NCBI GenBank assembly: GCA_016192105.1
Contig: JACPUV010000023.1
Span: forward strand, 62,001 to 126,000
Origin: Sphingobacteriales bacterium
Lineage (GTDB): Bacteria; Bacteroidota; Bacteroidia; Chitinophagales; Chitinophagaceae
Reading direction: 5' to 3'
DNA: 64,000 nucleotides
A model generated the notes under the pieces. It ran no database searches and was not told the origin of the DNA. It was given only the letters and a program-made list of their open reading frames with translations. Below, piece by piece: positions 8,729-18,139 of the stretch; the first letter of the stretch is position 1, and every line of letters starts with the position of its first letter. The position numbers were made by a program, and so were the translations under genes.

Positions 8729-10171
8729 GTGAAAAAATTCTTAGACGAAAACTTCTTACTGCAAAGCAAAACGGCCCAGCGGCTCTATCATGAATTCGCG
8801 CGGGAAATGCCCATCATTGACTACCACTGCCATCTTCCACCCGCCCAGATCGCTAGTGACCACCAGTTTAAAACGCTGACCGAAGCCTGGCTCTACGGCG
8901 ACCATTATAAGTGGAGGGCCATGCGCGCCAACGGGATTGACGAAAGTTATTCCACGGGAAATAAAAGTGATTACGCAAAATTTGAAAAATGGGCGGAGAC
9001 CCTCCCCTGCACGTTACGGAACCCGCTGTATCACTGGACCCACCTGGAACTGCAGCGCTATTTTAATATCACAAAGATCCTGAATCCCGGTACCGCCAAA
9101 GAAATCTATGAGGAAACTACGGCTTTGTTGCAGACACCCGCTTATTCCGTCCGGAACTTATTACGCCGGATGAATGTAAAAGTCATTTGCACCACAGATG
9201 ATCCTGCAGATGATCTTTCCTTTCACCGGCAAATGACGGAAGAAGAGCTGGATATAAAAGTACTGCCTGCCTTCCGTCCCGACAATGCCATGCAGGTGGA
9301 CAATGCCGCAACCTTTAATGCGTACATAAGCAGGCTGGAATCCGCATCCGGGATGTCAGTATCCTCCTACTCAAGCTACCTGGATGTCCTGAAACAGCGA
9401 CACGATTTCTTTGCCTCCATGAATTGTACGGTCTCGGATCATGGGCTGGAACAGATCTATGCTGAAGATTACACGGAAGCAGAGATCGAAAAAACCTTTC
9501 TTAAAATAAGGGCCGGGCAGGATCTCTCAGCAACAGAAAATCTGAAACTCAAATCGGCCCTTCTGTACCAGTTTGCTGTATGGGATTTTGAAAAAGGCTG
9601 GGTACAGCAATATCATTTAGGTGCCCTTCGCAACAATAATTCCCGCCTCTTAAAACTGGCCGGGGCGGATACCGGTTGTGATTCCATCGGAGATTTTATC
9701 CAGGCCCGCGCCCTCTCAAAATTCCTGGACCGGCTGGATTCCGGTAACCAGCTTACCAAGACCATTTTGTACAACCTGAATCCTTCTTATAATGAATTAA
9801 TAGCCACCATGGCCGGCAATTTTAATGACGGAACAATAAAGGGAAAAATACAATACGGTTCCGCCTGGTGGTTCCTGGATCAGAAAGACGGGATGGTCAG
9901 GCAGATCAACGCCCTCTCCAATATGGGTTTGCTGAGCCGCTTTGTGGGGATGATCACAGACTCCCGGAGTTTTCTCTCCTATCCCCGCCACGAATATTTC
10001 CGGAGGATCCTTTGTAATTTATTCGGCGAGGAAATAGAGAACGGCGAATTGCCGGATGATATTAACTGGACCGGAAGCGTGATCCGGGATATTTGTTTCA
10101 ACAACGCAAAAAACTATTTTAACTGGCAGCCGGATCATCAGCCCGCCCTGGTGAAAACAGCCGGCGCCTGA
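8729..10171 (+). CDS. uxaC: Glucuronate isomerase
   Basis: UxaC isomerises D-glucuronate to D-fructuronate (and galacturonate to tagaturonate) as the first cytoplasmic step of hexuronate use. The 480-residue length fits the family. Metal-type His33-x-His35 sits in PIIDYHCHLPP, followed by WLYGDHYKWRAMRANG, LRNPLYHWTHLEL, the central VICTTDDPADDL and late VGMITDSRSFLSYPRHEYFRR. It begins with GTG at 8729, with no ATG nearby that would keep the conserved MKKFLDENFLL start. It is 27 bases after uxuA. Because altronate genes (uxaA/uxaB) are missing here, glucuronate is the likely substrate in this operon. Confidence 0.95.
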   Translation: MKKFLDENFLLQSKTAQRLYHEFAREMPIIDYHCHLPPAQIASDHQFKTLTEAWLYGDHYKWRAMRANGIDESYSTGNKSDYAKFEKWAETLPCTLRNPLYHWTHLELQRYFNITKILNPGTAKEIYEETTALLQTPAYSVRNLLRRMNVKVICTTDDPADDLSFHRQMTEEELDIKVLPAFRPDNAMQVDNAATFNAYISRLESASGMSVSSYSSYLDVLKQRHDFFASMNCTVSDHGLEQIYAEDYTEAEIEKTFLKIRAGQDLSATENLKLKSALLYQFAVWDFEKGWVQQYHLGALRNNNSRLLKLAGADTGCDSIGDFIQARALSKFLDRLDSGNQLTKTILYNLNPSYNELIATMAGNFNDGTIKGKIQYGSAWWFLDQKDGMVRQINALSNMGLLSRFVGMITDSRSFLSYPRHEYFRRILCNLFGEEIENGELPDDINWTGSVIRDICFNNAKNYFNWQPDHQPALVKTAGA

Positions 10172-10201
10172 ATAAATAAACCCATTTGAAAATTAAAGAT
10201 C

Positions 10202-11227
10202 ATGTCAAAAAAAGTCGTAACACTGGGAGAGATCATGCTGAGGCTGTCAACCCCGGACCATAAACGATTTGTGCAAGCCGATCATTTTGAGGTAACCTAT
10301 GGCGGCGGGGAAGCCAATGTATGTGCCGCTTTATGCAATTACGGGCTGAACGGCACCTTCGTGACCAGGGTCCCCGATAATCCCATTGGCCAGTCGGCCA
10401 TTAATCACCTGCGCCGTTACGGAGTGGACACCCAATACATCGTAAGGGGCGGGGAAAGACTGGGCATCTATTTTTTAGAAACCGGGGCTTCCATGCGGGC
10501 TTCCCAGGTGCTGTATGACAGGGCCGGCTCTTCGATTGCCGATGCGGATAGTTCAGCGTTTGATTTTGATAAGATCCTCGGGGGCGCCAGCTGGTTCCAC
10601 ACAACCGGTATCACACCGGCGCTAAGTGATAAAGCGGCTGCCCTGGCTGAAGCGGCCCTGAAAGCTGCAAAAGCAAAGGGTATTACAACCAGCATTGATC
10701 TGAACTACCGGAAGAAATTATGGAGTAAGGAAAAAGCCAGAACCGTAATGACCCGGCTTTGCCAGTACGTGGATGTCTGTATCGGCAATGAAGAAGATGC
10801 GGATACCACCCTCGGTTTTAAAGCAACGGATACAGATGTTACCAAAGGAGAACTCAACCTGGAAGGGTTTAAAGATGTATTTAAACAAATGAAGGAAAAA
10901 TTTGGGTTCAAGTATATTGCCTCCTCCCTCCGGGAAAGCCATAGCGCGAGCGATAATGGCTGGAGCGCCCTGGTTTATGACGGCACGGATTTTTATCACA
11001 GCAAAAAATATGAAGTGCGGATCGTTGACCGCGTCGGAAGCGGAGATTCCTTTGCCAGCGGGCTGATCTATGGCCTTGTAACCGGGATGCCGATGAACGA
11101 GGCAACGGAATTTGCCGTGGCCGCTTCCGCCTTAAAACATACCATTCCCGGCGACCTGAACCATGCCACACTCAGCGAAGTAAAGAGCCTGATGAAAGGC
11201 GATGCCAGCGGAAGGGTACAGCGCTAG
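10202..11227 (+). CDS. kdgK: 2-keto-3-deoxygluconate kinase (PfkB family)
   Basis: KdgK phosphorylates KDG to KDPG with ATP. The 341-residue protein is a PfkB/ribokinase-family kinase: TLGEIMLRLSTP at the N-terminus, YGGGEANVCAAL for sugar binding, and the C-terminal DRVGSGDSFASGL with catalytic Asp282. The ribokinase fold is certain. KDG as substrate follows from its place between uxaC/uxuA and eda, 30 bases after uxaC and 21 before the YhcH-like gene. Confidence 0.92.
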   Translation: MSKKVVTLGEIMLRLSTPDHKRFVQADHFEVTYGGGEANVCAALCNYGLNGTFVTRVPDNPIGQSAINHLRRYGVDTQYIVRGGERLGIYFLETGASMRASQVLYDRAGSSIADADSSAFDFDKILGGASWFHTTGITPALSDKAAALAEAALKAAKAKGITTSIDLNYRKKLWSKEKARTVMTRLCQYVDVCIGNEEDADTTLGFKATDTDVTKGELNLEGFKDVFKQMKEKFGFKYIASSLRESHSASDNGWSALVYDGTDFYHSKKYEVRIVDRVGSGDSFASGLIYGLVTGMPMNEATEFAVAASALKHTIPGDLNHATLSEVKSLMKGDASGRVQR

Positions 11228-11248
11228 TTCACCCGTCAAAACAACAAC

Positions 11249-11653
11249 ATGATTATTGATACCATACAGAATGCGGGGAAATACTACAGTGTCCATCCCC
11301 TGTTTGAAAAAGCCTTTTCCTATATCCGGCAGACTGACCTGGAAAGAAAGGAAGCCGGTCATTATGAAATTGAAAGCGAACAGCTCAGGGCCATTATTGC
11401 GGATAAAAAGGGAATGACGAGAGAGGAGTCTGTTGCAGAATTTGAATGTCACAATCAGCATATTGATATACAGCTTTGTATCAGGGGGACCGAGCAAATA
11501 GGATGGAAACCCCGGGAGAAATGTGTAGTTGAAAACGGAACATACAATGCGGAGAAAGATGTGCAGTTCGTGATCTTTTTCCCGGAAGATGTTCATGCTC
11601 CTATGATCGGGGAAGATGAGATTAAAAAATTAGTGATCAAAGTAAAAATATAA
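11249..11653 (+). CDS. YhcH/YjgK/YiaL family protein
   Basis: A 134-residue cytoplasmic protein of the YhcH/YjgK/YiaL (DUF386) family, which has a cupin-like beta-barrel. Seen are the N-terminal MIIDTI and HPLFEKAF, the FECHNQHIDIQLCIRGTEQIGW segment with the conserved EcH-x-x-H-x-D metal-type residues, and FFPEDVHAP near the end. Relatives sit in sialic acid, uronate and pentose operons and have been proposed to act on sugar or sugar-acid anomers, but the reaction is not settled. It lies between kdgK and eda (6 bases from eda), which suggests an accessory role with a uronate or keto-acid intermediate. Confidence 0.88.
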   Translation: MIIDTIQNAGKYYSVHPLFEKAFSYIRQTDLERKEAGHYEIESEQLRAIIADKKGMTREESVAEFECHNQHIDIQLCIRGTEQIGWKPREKCVVENGTYNAEKDVQFVIFFPEDVHAPMIGEDEIKKLVIKVKI

Positions 11654-11659
11654 AGCAGG

Positions 11660-12322
11660 ATGGCATCCAGACAAGCAATAACAGACCTGATCATCAGCCA
11701 GGGGATATTACCCCTTTATTTCAATGCCGATGAAACCATCAGCACCGATGTGCTCCGGGCGGTTTACAGGGCAGGTGTTAAAGCAGTGGAATATACAAAC
11801 CGGGGGGAAGCCGCCCTTTCCAATTTTAAAAAACTGGTGGCGGTCAGAAACAACGAAATGCCGGGTTTGATGCTGGGTGTGGGAACCATCAAGCACCTGA
11901 AGCAGGCGGAAGAGTATGTAAATGCCGGGGCAGATTTCCTGGTCAGTCCGGGTTATGTGGCGGCCGTTGCCGATTACGCCAACAGCCTGGATCTTTTCTA
12001 TGCGCCGGGCTGCATGACTCCTTCAGAGATCATCGCTGCTGAAAATAACGGGATCCGGTTCATTAAACTGTTCCCGGGAAACTTGCTGGGCCCCGCATTT
12101 ATGAGTACCATAAAAGAAATTTTTCCAACCCTGTTCTTTATGCCCACCGGGGGCGTGGATACCACCCGGGAAAACCTGGAAGCCTGGTTCAATGCCGGTG
12201 TATGCGCCGTCGGGATGGGAAGTAAACTGATCAGCAAAAAATTAATGGAGCAAAAGGATTATACAACTATAGAGGCTGAAACAAAAAAAGTGCTGGAACT
12301 GATCCGGTCGGTCAGGCAGTAA
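11660..12322 (+). CDS. eda: KDPG / 4-hydroxy-2-oxoglutarate aldolase
   Basis: Eda splits KDPG into pyruvate and glyceraldehyde-3-phosphate, the last step of this uronate pathway. The 220-residue class I aldolase shows Glu44 and Arg48 in AVEYTNRG, GVGTI, FLVSPGY, and Schiff-base Lys136 in FIKLFPGN. These are followed by FMPTGGVD, which binds phosphate, and AVGMGSKL. These match the E. coli Eda active site in order. It begins 6 bases after the YhcH-like gene, so translation is probably coupled. Confidence 0.93.
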   Translation: MASRQAITDLIISQGILPLYFNADETISTDVLRAVYRAGVKAVEYTNRGEAALSNFKKLVAVRNNEMPGLMLGVGTIKHLKQAEEYVNAGADFLVSPGYVAAVADYANSLDLFYAPGCMTPSEIIAAENNGIRFIKLFPGNLLGPAFMSTIKEIFPTLFFMPTGGVDTTRENLEAWFNAGVCAVGMGSKLISKKLMEQKDYTTIEAETKKVLELIRSVRQ

Positions 12323-12359
12323 ATATTCTCCCCCTGAAAGCGGGGCAAAAAAAACGATC

Positions 12360-13661
12360 ATGCAACAGACCATTGGAAAATACAGGTGGACCATTTGCGG
12401 GCTGATATTCTTTGCCACCACGATTAATTATCTTGACAGGGCAGTCATCAGTCTGCTGAAAAAAACACTGACCGGCGAATTTCACTGGACCGAAACGGAT
12501 TACGGGAATATTGTTATAGCCTTCCAGCTTTCTTATGCCATCGGGTTATTGGGAGCCGGAAGACTGATCGATAAGCTGGGAACCAAGATCGGATACGCCC
12601 TGGCTACCGGGCTATGGAGTGTGGCGGCCATTGCCCACGCATTGGCAAAATCAACCCTGGGTTTTGGCATGGCCCGGTCCGCCTTAGGGGTAACGGAAGC
12701 CGGTAACTTCCCCGCCGCCATAAAAGCCACTGCAGAATGGTTTCCCAAAAAGGAAAGAGCTTTTGCTACCGGGATATTTAATTCAGGTACGAATATTGGC
12801 GCCATCCTGGCCCCGCTTACTGTTCCCTTTATTGCAAAGCAATTCGGATGGGAAGCCGCCTTTATTATCACCGGCGCCATCGGTTTTATCTGGCTGATTT
12901 TATGGTTCAGGTACTATGAAGTTCCGGCAAGACATAAAAAAATCTCCCGCGAAGAGTTTGATTACATCCATAGTGATAAGGATGAAATACTGGAGGATCC
13001 TGCAAATACAGATACCCGGAAAGTATCCTGGATAAAACTGCTGGGACTGCGGCAAACCTGGGCTTTTGCACTGGGGAAATTCTTAACCGACCCCGTCTGG
13101 TGGTTTTACCTATTCTGGCTCCCCGATTTTTTAGACAAAGAGTATCACCTGGAAAGTACCGATGTGGCGCTGCCACTGGCCCTGGTTTATACCCTGGCCA
13201 GCTTGGGGAGTGTACTGGGAGGCTGGCTTCCCATGAAACTGGTAAACAATAACTGGACGGTACTAAGAGCCCGGAGAACATCCATGTTCATCTATGCATT
13301 ATGTGTACTGCCCGTTGTATTTGCCCAATGGCTGGGCGCCATGAATATGTGGCTGGCGGTTATCATCATCGGGCTGGCGGCGGCGGCTCACCAGGCATGG
13401 AGCGCCAATATCTTTACAACGGTCAGTGATATGTTTCCCAAAAAAGCAGTTGGATCTGTAACGGGAATCGGTGGCATGTTCGGTGCCCTGGGCGGGGTGA
13501 TCATTGCCCGGGTGGCCCCAAAGCTATTTGAACATTACAAAGCGGCAGGACATGAGCAGCAGGGTTATTTTATCATGTTTCTTATTTGCGGATTTGCCTA
13601 CCTGGTTGCCTGGGTCTTAATGTATTTACTGACCGCAAAAGCAAAAAAAGCAGCTGTATGA
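12360..13661 (+). CDS. MFS hexuronate transporter, ExuT-like
   Basis: A 433-residue major facilitator of the anion:cation symporter (ACS) group with about 12 membrane segments. The N-terminal WTICGLIFFATTINYLDRA with its NYLDR motif is typical of ExuT/GudP/GarP sugar-acid symporters, followed by GVTEAGNFPAAIKATAEWFPKKERA between segments 4 and 5. It lies 37 bases after eda, so it probably imports glucuronate (or another hexuronate) with protons across the inner membrane. The family is clear; the exact substrate is inferred from the operon. Confidence 0.9.
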   Translation: MQQTIGKYRWTICGLIFFATTINYLDRAVISLLKKTLTGEFHWTETDYGNIVIAFQLSYAIGLLGAGRLIDKLGTKIGYALATGLWSVAAIAHALAKSTLGFGMARSALGVTEAGNFPAAIKATAEWFPKKERAFATGIFNSGTNIGAILAPLTVPFIAKQFGWEAAFIITGAIGFIWLILWFRYYEVPARHKKISREEFDYIHSDKDEILEDPANTDTRKVSWIKLLGLRQTWAFALGKFLTDPVWWFYLFWLPDFLDKEYHLESTDVALPLALVYTLASLGSVLGGWLPMKLVNNNWTVLRARRTSMFIYALCVLPVVFAQWLGAMNMWLAVIIIGLAAAAHQAWSANIFTTVSDMFPKKAVGSVTGIGGMFGALGGVIIARVAPKLFEHYKAAGHEQQGYFIMFLICGFAYLVAWVLMYLLTAKAKKAAV

Positions 13662-13714
13662 AATGGCTCCCCGGCGGAGCTTCGGCTATCTGACAATAGT
13701 TAAACTACTTTCCA

Positions 13715-15277
13715 ATGAAAAAAACATTCCTGTTCCGGCTGGTCCTATCCTGCCTTGTCGTTCTTCTCCCGGCTTCAAAAAGCATCCATGCCCAGCAAAA
13801 TGCTGTAAGCAAATGGCCGAAGGGGATATCGTATGAAATCTTTGTACAGTCCTTTTGCGACTCCGACGGGGACGGCAAAGGAGACATAAAGGGAATGACC
13901 TCCAAACTGGATTACCTGAAAGACCTGGGGGTAGAAGCCGTCTGGCTTATGCCCGTTAATCCCTCTCCTTCCTATCATAAATACGATGTGACCGATTACT
14001 ACGGTATCCACCCGGATTACGGGACAACAGATGATTTTAAGCAGTTTGTGGCCGAAGCCCATAAAAGAAATATAAAAGTGGTGATTGATATGGTGCTGAA
14101 TCATTGCTCCAGTAAACATCCCTGGTTTATTGACGCAGCCAAAAATGAAAACAGCCCCTACCGGGAATATTTTGTCTGGACACACAAAGATGACCCGCAG
14201 ATAAAAGCATTTGTAACCAGCACAAATGAAGATTCCCGGAACCGGAACCGCTGGAATAAAGTGGAAGGAAGCGATTACCTCTATTACAGCTACTTCGGCC
14301 CGCATATGCCCGATCTGAATTTTGACAGCCCGAAACTGCGGGAAGAAATCTTTAAAGCCGGCCGCTACTGGCTTACTGAAATGGGAATTGATGGTTTCCG
14401 CCTGGACGCCGCCCGGCATATTTTCCCCGAGGAAAGAGCCAAAGAAAGCCATGCATGGTGGGTCTATTTTTTAAACGAAATGCAAAAAGTAAAAAAAGAA
14501 GTGTACCTGGTGGGTGAGGTCTGGGCTTCTTCCGATATCGTGGCGCCCTATCTCAAAGGGATCCCGGCCCTGTTCAACTTTGACCTGGCTTCTTCTATAC
14601 GGAAAGCCGTGAATGAGGAACGGGCCGATTCGCTGGCCATCAAACTGAAAGCCATTGAAGACTTCTATACCACCATCAACCCGGATTTTATTGATGCCAC
14701 TTTCCTGACAAATCATGACCAGAACCGCATCATGAGTTCAGTGGATGATAATATGGACAAGGCAAGGATAGCCGCCGCCCTCCTGTTTACCCTGCCGGGT
14801 TCTCCCTACCTGTATTATGGTGAAGAAATCGGCATGCGGGGAAAAAAGCCGGATGAATTCATCAGAGAACCTTTTTTATGGGATGATGCAAAGAATGACA
14901 AGGGAAGGGCCACCTGGGTGAAACCCCGTTACAGCAGTGACAGTACCATCATACCCGCTGCCCGTCAACTAAAAGATAAAAACTCTTTACTAAACTACTA
15001 CAAAACACTGATCGGTTTAAGAAACAGCAGCAAGGCCCTGAGTCTGGGTGAACTCAGCCCGATCGACCTTGGCATCAGGGAGATCTGTTCTTTCCGGAGG
15101 GTCCGGGAAGACGAGGAAGTATTGGTACTGCACAATCTCTCAAAAAACGAACGCAGTTTACAGCTTCCCGGTGAACTGACCGGGTATAACAAAGTGGTCT
15201 TTGGCACAAAGAGCAACACTGTGAAAAACAATACTGTGCTGCTGGCCCCCTGCAGTACACTGATTTTGAAAAAATAA
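13715..15277 (+). CDS. Exported GH13 alpha-amylase-family enzyme
   Basis: A 520-residue protein with a signal peptide (1-26, SKSIHA). It has the GH13 barrel: KGISYEIFVQSFCDSDGDGKGD with a calcium-type loop, DMVLNHCSSKHPWF (region I), GFRLDAARH with nucleophile Asp231, LVGEVW with acid/base Glu268, and FLTNHDQ with Asp335. The C-terminal domain is short. The family acts on alpha-glucosidic bonds by retention; the IFVQSFCDSDGDG start is more like oligosaccharide-acting members than large starch amylases. It lies 53 bases after the transporter and 13 before the next GH gene, so it is part of the uronate operon. Its presence suggests an alpha-linked, uronate-bearing glycan as substrate (inference). 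Confidence 0.92.
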   Translation: MKKTFLFRLVLSCLVVLLPASKSIHAQQNAVSKWPKGISYEIFVQSFCDSDGDGKGDIKGMTSKLDYLKDLGVEAVWLMPVNPSPSYHKYDVTDYYGIHPDYGTTDDFKQFVAEAHKRNIKVVIDMVLNHCSSKHPWFIDAAKNENSPYREYFVWTHKDDPQIKAFVTSTNEDSRNRNRWNKVEGSDYLYYSYFGPHMPDLNFDSPKLREEIFKAGRYWLTEMGIDGFRLDAARHIFPEERAKESHAWWVYFLNEMQKVKKEVYLVGEVWASSDIVAPYLKGIPALFNFDLASSIRKAVNEERADSLAIKLKAIEDFYTTINPDFIDATFLTNHDQNRIMSSVDDNMDKARIAAALLFTLPGSPYLYYGEEIGMRGKKPDEFIREPFLWDDAKNDKGRATWVKPRYSSDSTIIPAARQLKDKNSLLNYYKTLIGLRNSSKALSLGELSPIDLGIREICSFRRVREDEEVLVLHNLSKNERSLQLPGELTGYNKVVFGTKSNTVKNNTVLLAPCSTLILKK

Positions 15278-15290
15278 AACTACCGGCGCC

Positions 15291-18056
15291 ATGAAATATT
15301 GTTTCCCCCTGGTCGCAGCCTGCCTTGGCATCAGCTTGCTGGCACCTGCACAGCCCAACCATGTATTAAAGGTGGATTTTAACAAACTGGCCCATTCGCA
15401 TGACATCAGTCTTTCCCAATGGGGGCCCTATTCGAAGAAATATGCGGGAGTATCCCATATCTATGATATGAAGGCGGGCATGCGGTTTGATTTTTCCGTA
15501 CTGCCCGGATTTTACCGAAACAAGATCCTTATCCCCAATGTGCAGTGTGAGTCCGGTTATTTCCCCTGGGAGGTAAACAATGATTTAACCCGCTATACAT
15601 ACCGGTATGAACTGGAATGGAAGGATAAAGTGTACACGGATATTACTTATACCATCATTGACAGCATGACGGTATTGGTGAGCATGAAATGTGTCAACCG
15701 AACAGAAATACCGCAGAACCTGTCCCTGAACCTGGTTTATGGAATTGACTACCCCGATGTTTACCCGGCCAGTAAACTGGTATATGCTGAAAACGCAATC
15801 TGGCTGAACGGGATTGATTATACTTCCCTGGAATTCGCACAAAAAAGGCCGAAGGATAACCTGGTTACCGATGGCTGGATGCGCGGTGAGATCAGGGATA
15901 ATGTATTTATCGGGGGTTCAGCCATTGGGCAGGACTTCGGAAAAGGCACAGGGGATAAACTCGTCTATCAGCCCGTTTTTAAAAAGGAACATCTCAGCGG
16001 CACCCTGAGTTTATGGTACAGGATGAAAGAAAATAACCGCTGTACATTAAAGCTGACAGGGCTGGTTAACCAGACAATTACCCTGAGTGGTAACGGCAAA
16101 CTTTCCCATATCGATTTGCCATACCGGCTTACGGAAAAGCAGGAACGGTCCATCGTCCTTGAATCAGCAGGGGGAGATGCGATTGAACTAAACGGGATCT
16201 TACTGACCCCCGCAGGTGAGGAATCCTTCACCAAAACAGAGGAGCAAACCCGGCAGTACGCTCCTGAATCGGTTAATAATGCCGCGGAACAGCAACTGAT
16301 CTCAAAATACAGCGACATCCCTCTTTATTATGGATTTGGCTGGGACGGGAACCTTGATTTCAAGCTAAGACAGATCAAAAATGATGAACTGGATATTTTT
16401 TTCCGGCGACTGGTGCACAGTCATGTGGACAGCATACTGAAAGGAAATTACAAAGGCGATTATTCAAATATTTTTATCCGGCCGGTGGAACTGGAACCGG
16501 GGTCAGAGAAAACAATCTATGGCCTGCTCTGCACGGGCAATGAACAGCAGGTGAAGAACAGGCTGAATGACCTGGCTGTCCTGAAAGCGCAATATGGGGT
16601 GAATGAAAAAACTGCCGACCCTGCTTCAGCCGGTATTTTGCCGCAGGGAGAGAAATACCTGTTCAGTCAAAAAATGCTGAAAGCAACAGTCCTGAATGAT
16701 GTGGTGTACCCTATCTATACCCAGCGTGAATATATCCGCCACTTCACTCCCGGCAAATGGTGGAATAGCTTGTACACCTGGGATCTTGGATTTATCGCCC
16801 TGGGGTTAAATGAGATTAATATTGACAAAGCAGCGGAGTGTATCAATGCCTACACTACTCCGGTTGGCAGCCAGTCCGCCTATATCCACCACGGTTCGCC
16901 TGTGCCCACACAGTTTTATGCGTTTCTGGACCTCTGGAACAGGACACAGTCCAAAGAAATGCTGGCCTATTTTTACCCGCGGCTGAAACAATACTATGAA
17001 TTTATGTCGGGCCGGCTGGGCAGCTCAACTACCCGTACACTAAAATCAAACCTGTTAAAAACATGGGATTACTGGTACAACTCAGGCGGCTGGGATGACT
17101 ATCCGCCGCAGGTGGAAGTACACCGGCAAAAAGCGGAAGCCACGATCGCACCGGTTATCAATACCGCACAGCAAATACGCATTGGAAAAATCATGCGGAT
17201 GGCCGCCCAGGTACTGGGGTTAAAAGCGGATATTCCCGTCTATGACAGGGATATCAACGATTTTTCCCTGGCCCTGCAGAAATATTCATGGAATCCCCGC
17301 AGCGGGTATTTCAGTTATGTACTGCATGATAAAGATGGTAATGCAACAGGACAACTGAACTATGGCGACAGTACAGATTACAATATGGGGCTGGATGGTG
17401 CTTACCCGCTGATAGCCGGGATCTGTACAGCAGATCAGCAAAATGGCCTGCTCGAAAAAATATTTTCAGAAAAACACATGTGGTCGCCTGCCGGGATCAG
17501 CGTAGTGGATCAGTCAGCGCCTTATTACAGGATCGATGGCTACTGGAACGGTTCGGTATGGATGCCGCACCAATGGTTTACCTGGAAAACAATGCTGGAC
17601 CTGGGACGGCCTGAACTGGCTTTTAAAATTGCGGAAAAAGCGTTGGATGTCTATAGCAAAGAAACCAATGAATCCTATTATACATTCGAACATTTCCTGG
17701 CCAAAAGCGGCAGAGGCGCAGGCTGGCACCAGTTCTCCGGTCTCTCCAACCCGGTCTTATCCTGGTTCGGAGCCTATTACAGGAAGGGCACGGTAACCAC
17801 CGGCTTTGAAACCTGGATCAATCAGCAATCCTTTGGCCCGGACCTCAGTTCCTATAAAGCAGCAATTGCCTTTGACCAGGCTACTCCCGCTCATCCGCGC
17901 AGTATGCTGATCTGTTTAAACCCGGTGAATAAATACAAAGTCACGTTTAATGGAAAACCGCTGGATGCCATAAGTCCTTACCCGGGCCTGCTCCAGGTTA
18001 CACTGCCGGCAACCAATGCGGGGGGAAAACTGGAAGTGATGAAAACCGGAGAATAG
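15291..18056 (+). CDS. Exported (alpha/alpha)6-barrel glycosidase, GH63/MGH1-like
   Basis: A 921-residue protein with a signal peptide (~1-20, LLAPAQ). The first ~430 residues form a beta-rich domain. The C-terminal half has features of the GH63/MGH1-like inverting barrel: YTWDLGFIALGL, GSPVPTQFYAFLDLW, GWDDYPPQ with a candidate acid Asp602 or Asp603, GYWNGSVWMPHQWF (750-762), and YYTFEHFLAK with candidate base Glu800 followed by FSGLSNPVLSWFGAYY. The closing ~80 residues resemble the small beta domain of the clan. Known relatives remove alpha-glucosyl, mannosyl or glucosylglycerate groups; this one cannot be placed in a characterised family by eye. It ends the 10-gene operon and is the best candidate for an unknown uronate-releasing step. 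Confidence 0.75.
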   Translation: MKYCFPLVAACLGISLLAPAQPNHVLKVDFNKLAHSHDISLSQWGPYSKKYAGVSHIYDMKAGMRFDFSVLPGFYRNKILIPNVQCESGYFPWEVNNDLTRYTYRYELEWKDKVYTDITYTIIDSMTVLVSMKCVNRTEIPQNLSLNLVYGIDYPDVYPASKLVYAENAIWLNGIDYTSLEFAQKRPKDNLVTDGWMRGEIRDNVFIGGSAIGQDFGKGTGDKLVYQPVFKKEHLSGTLSLWYRMKENNRCTLKLTGLVNQTITLSGNGKLSHIDLPYRLTEKQERSIVLESAGGDAIELNGILLTPAGEESFTKTEEQTRQYAPESVNNAAEQQLISKYSDIPLYYGFGWDGNLDFKLRQIKNDELDIFFRRLVHSHVDSILKGNYKGDYSNIFIRPVELEPGSEKTIYGLLCTGNEQQVKNRLNDLAVLKAQYGVNEKTADPASAGILPQGEKYLFSQKMLKATVLNDVVYPIYTQREYIRHFTPGKWWNSLYTWDLGFIALGLNEINIDKAAECINAYTTPVGSQSAYIHHGSPVPTQFYAFLDLWNRTQSKEMLAYFYPRLKQYYEFMSGRLGSSTTRTLKSNLLKTWDYWYNSGGWDDYPPQVEVHRQKAEATIAPVINTAQQIRIGKIMRMAAQVLGLKADIPVYDRDINDFSLALQKYSWNPRSGYFSYVLHDKDGNATGQLNYGDSTDYNMGLDGAYPLIAGICTADQQNGLLEKIFSEKHMWSPAGISVVDQSAPYYRIDGYWNGSVWMPHQWFTWKTMLDLGRPELAFKIAEKALDVYSKETNESYYTFEHFLAKSGRGAGWHQFSGLSNPVLSWFGAYYRKGTVTTGFETWINQQSFGPDLSSYKAAIAFDQATPAHPRSMLICLNPVNKYKVTFNGKPLDAISPYPGLLQVTLPATNAGGKLEVMKTGE

Positions 18057-18139
18057 TATCCGCCTGCTTACTAAACTACTGACAGGTTAGTTCAACCCGG
18101 CTGTAATTCACATTGCCTCACCGTAAAAAACCCGGCTGC

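Noticed and set aside
13775..14452. 225-residue minus-strand ORF opposite the GH13 gene
   Set aside because: The GH13 catalytic residues are all in the plus frame; the opposite frame has no recognisable domain.
18094..18138. Direct repeat AACCCGGCTG (18094-18103 and 18129-18138) between convergent genes
   Set aside because: Ten bases with no target-site or inverted structure around it; likely chance or remnant, not an insertion sequence or att site.
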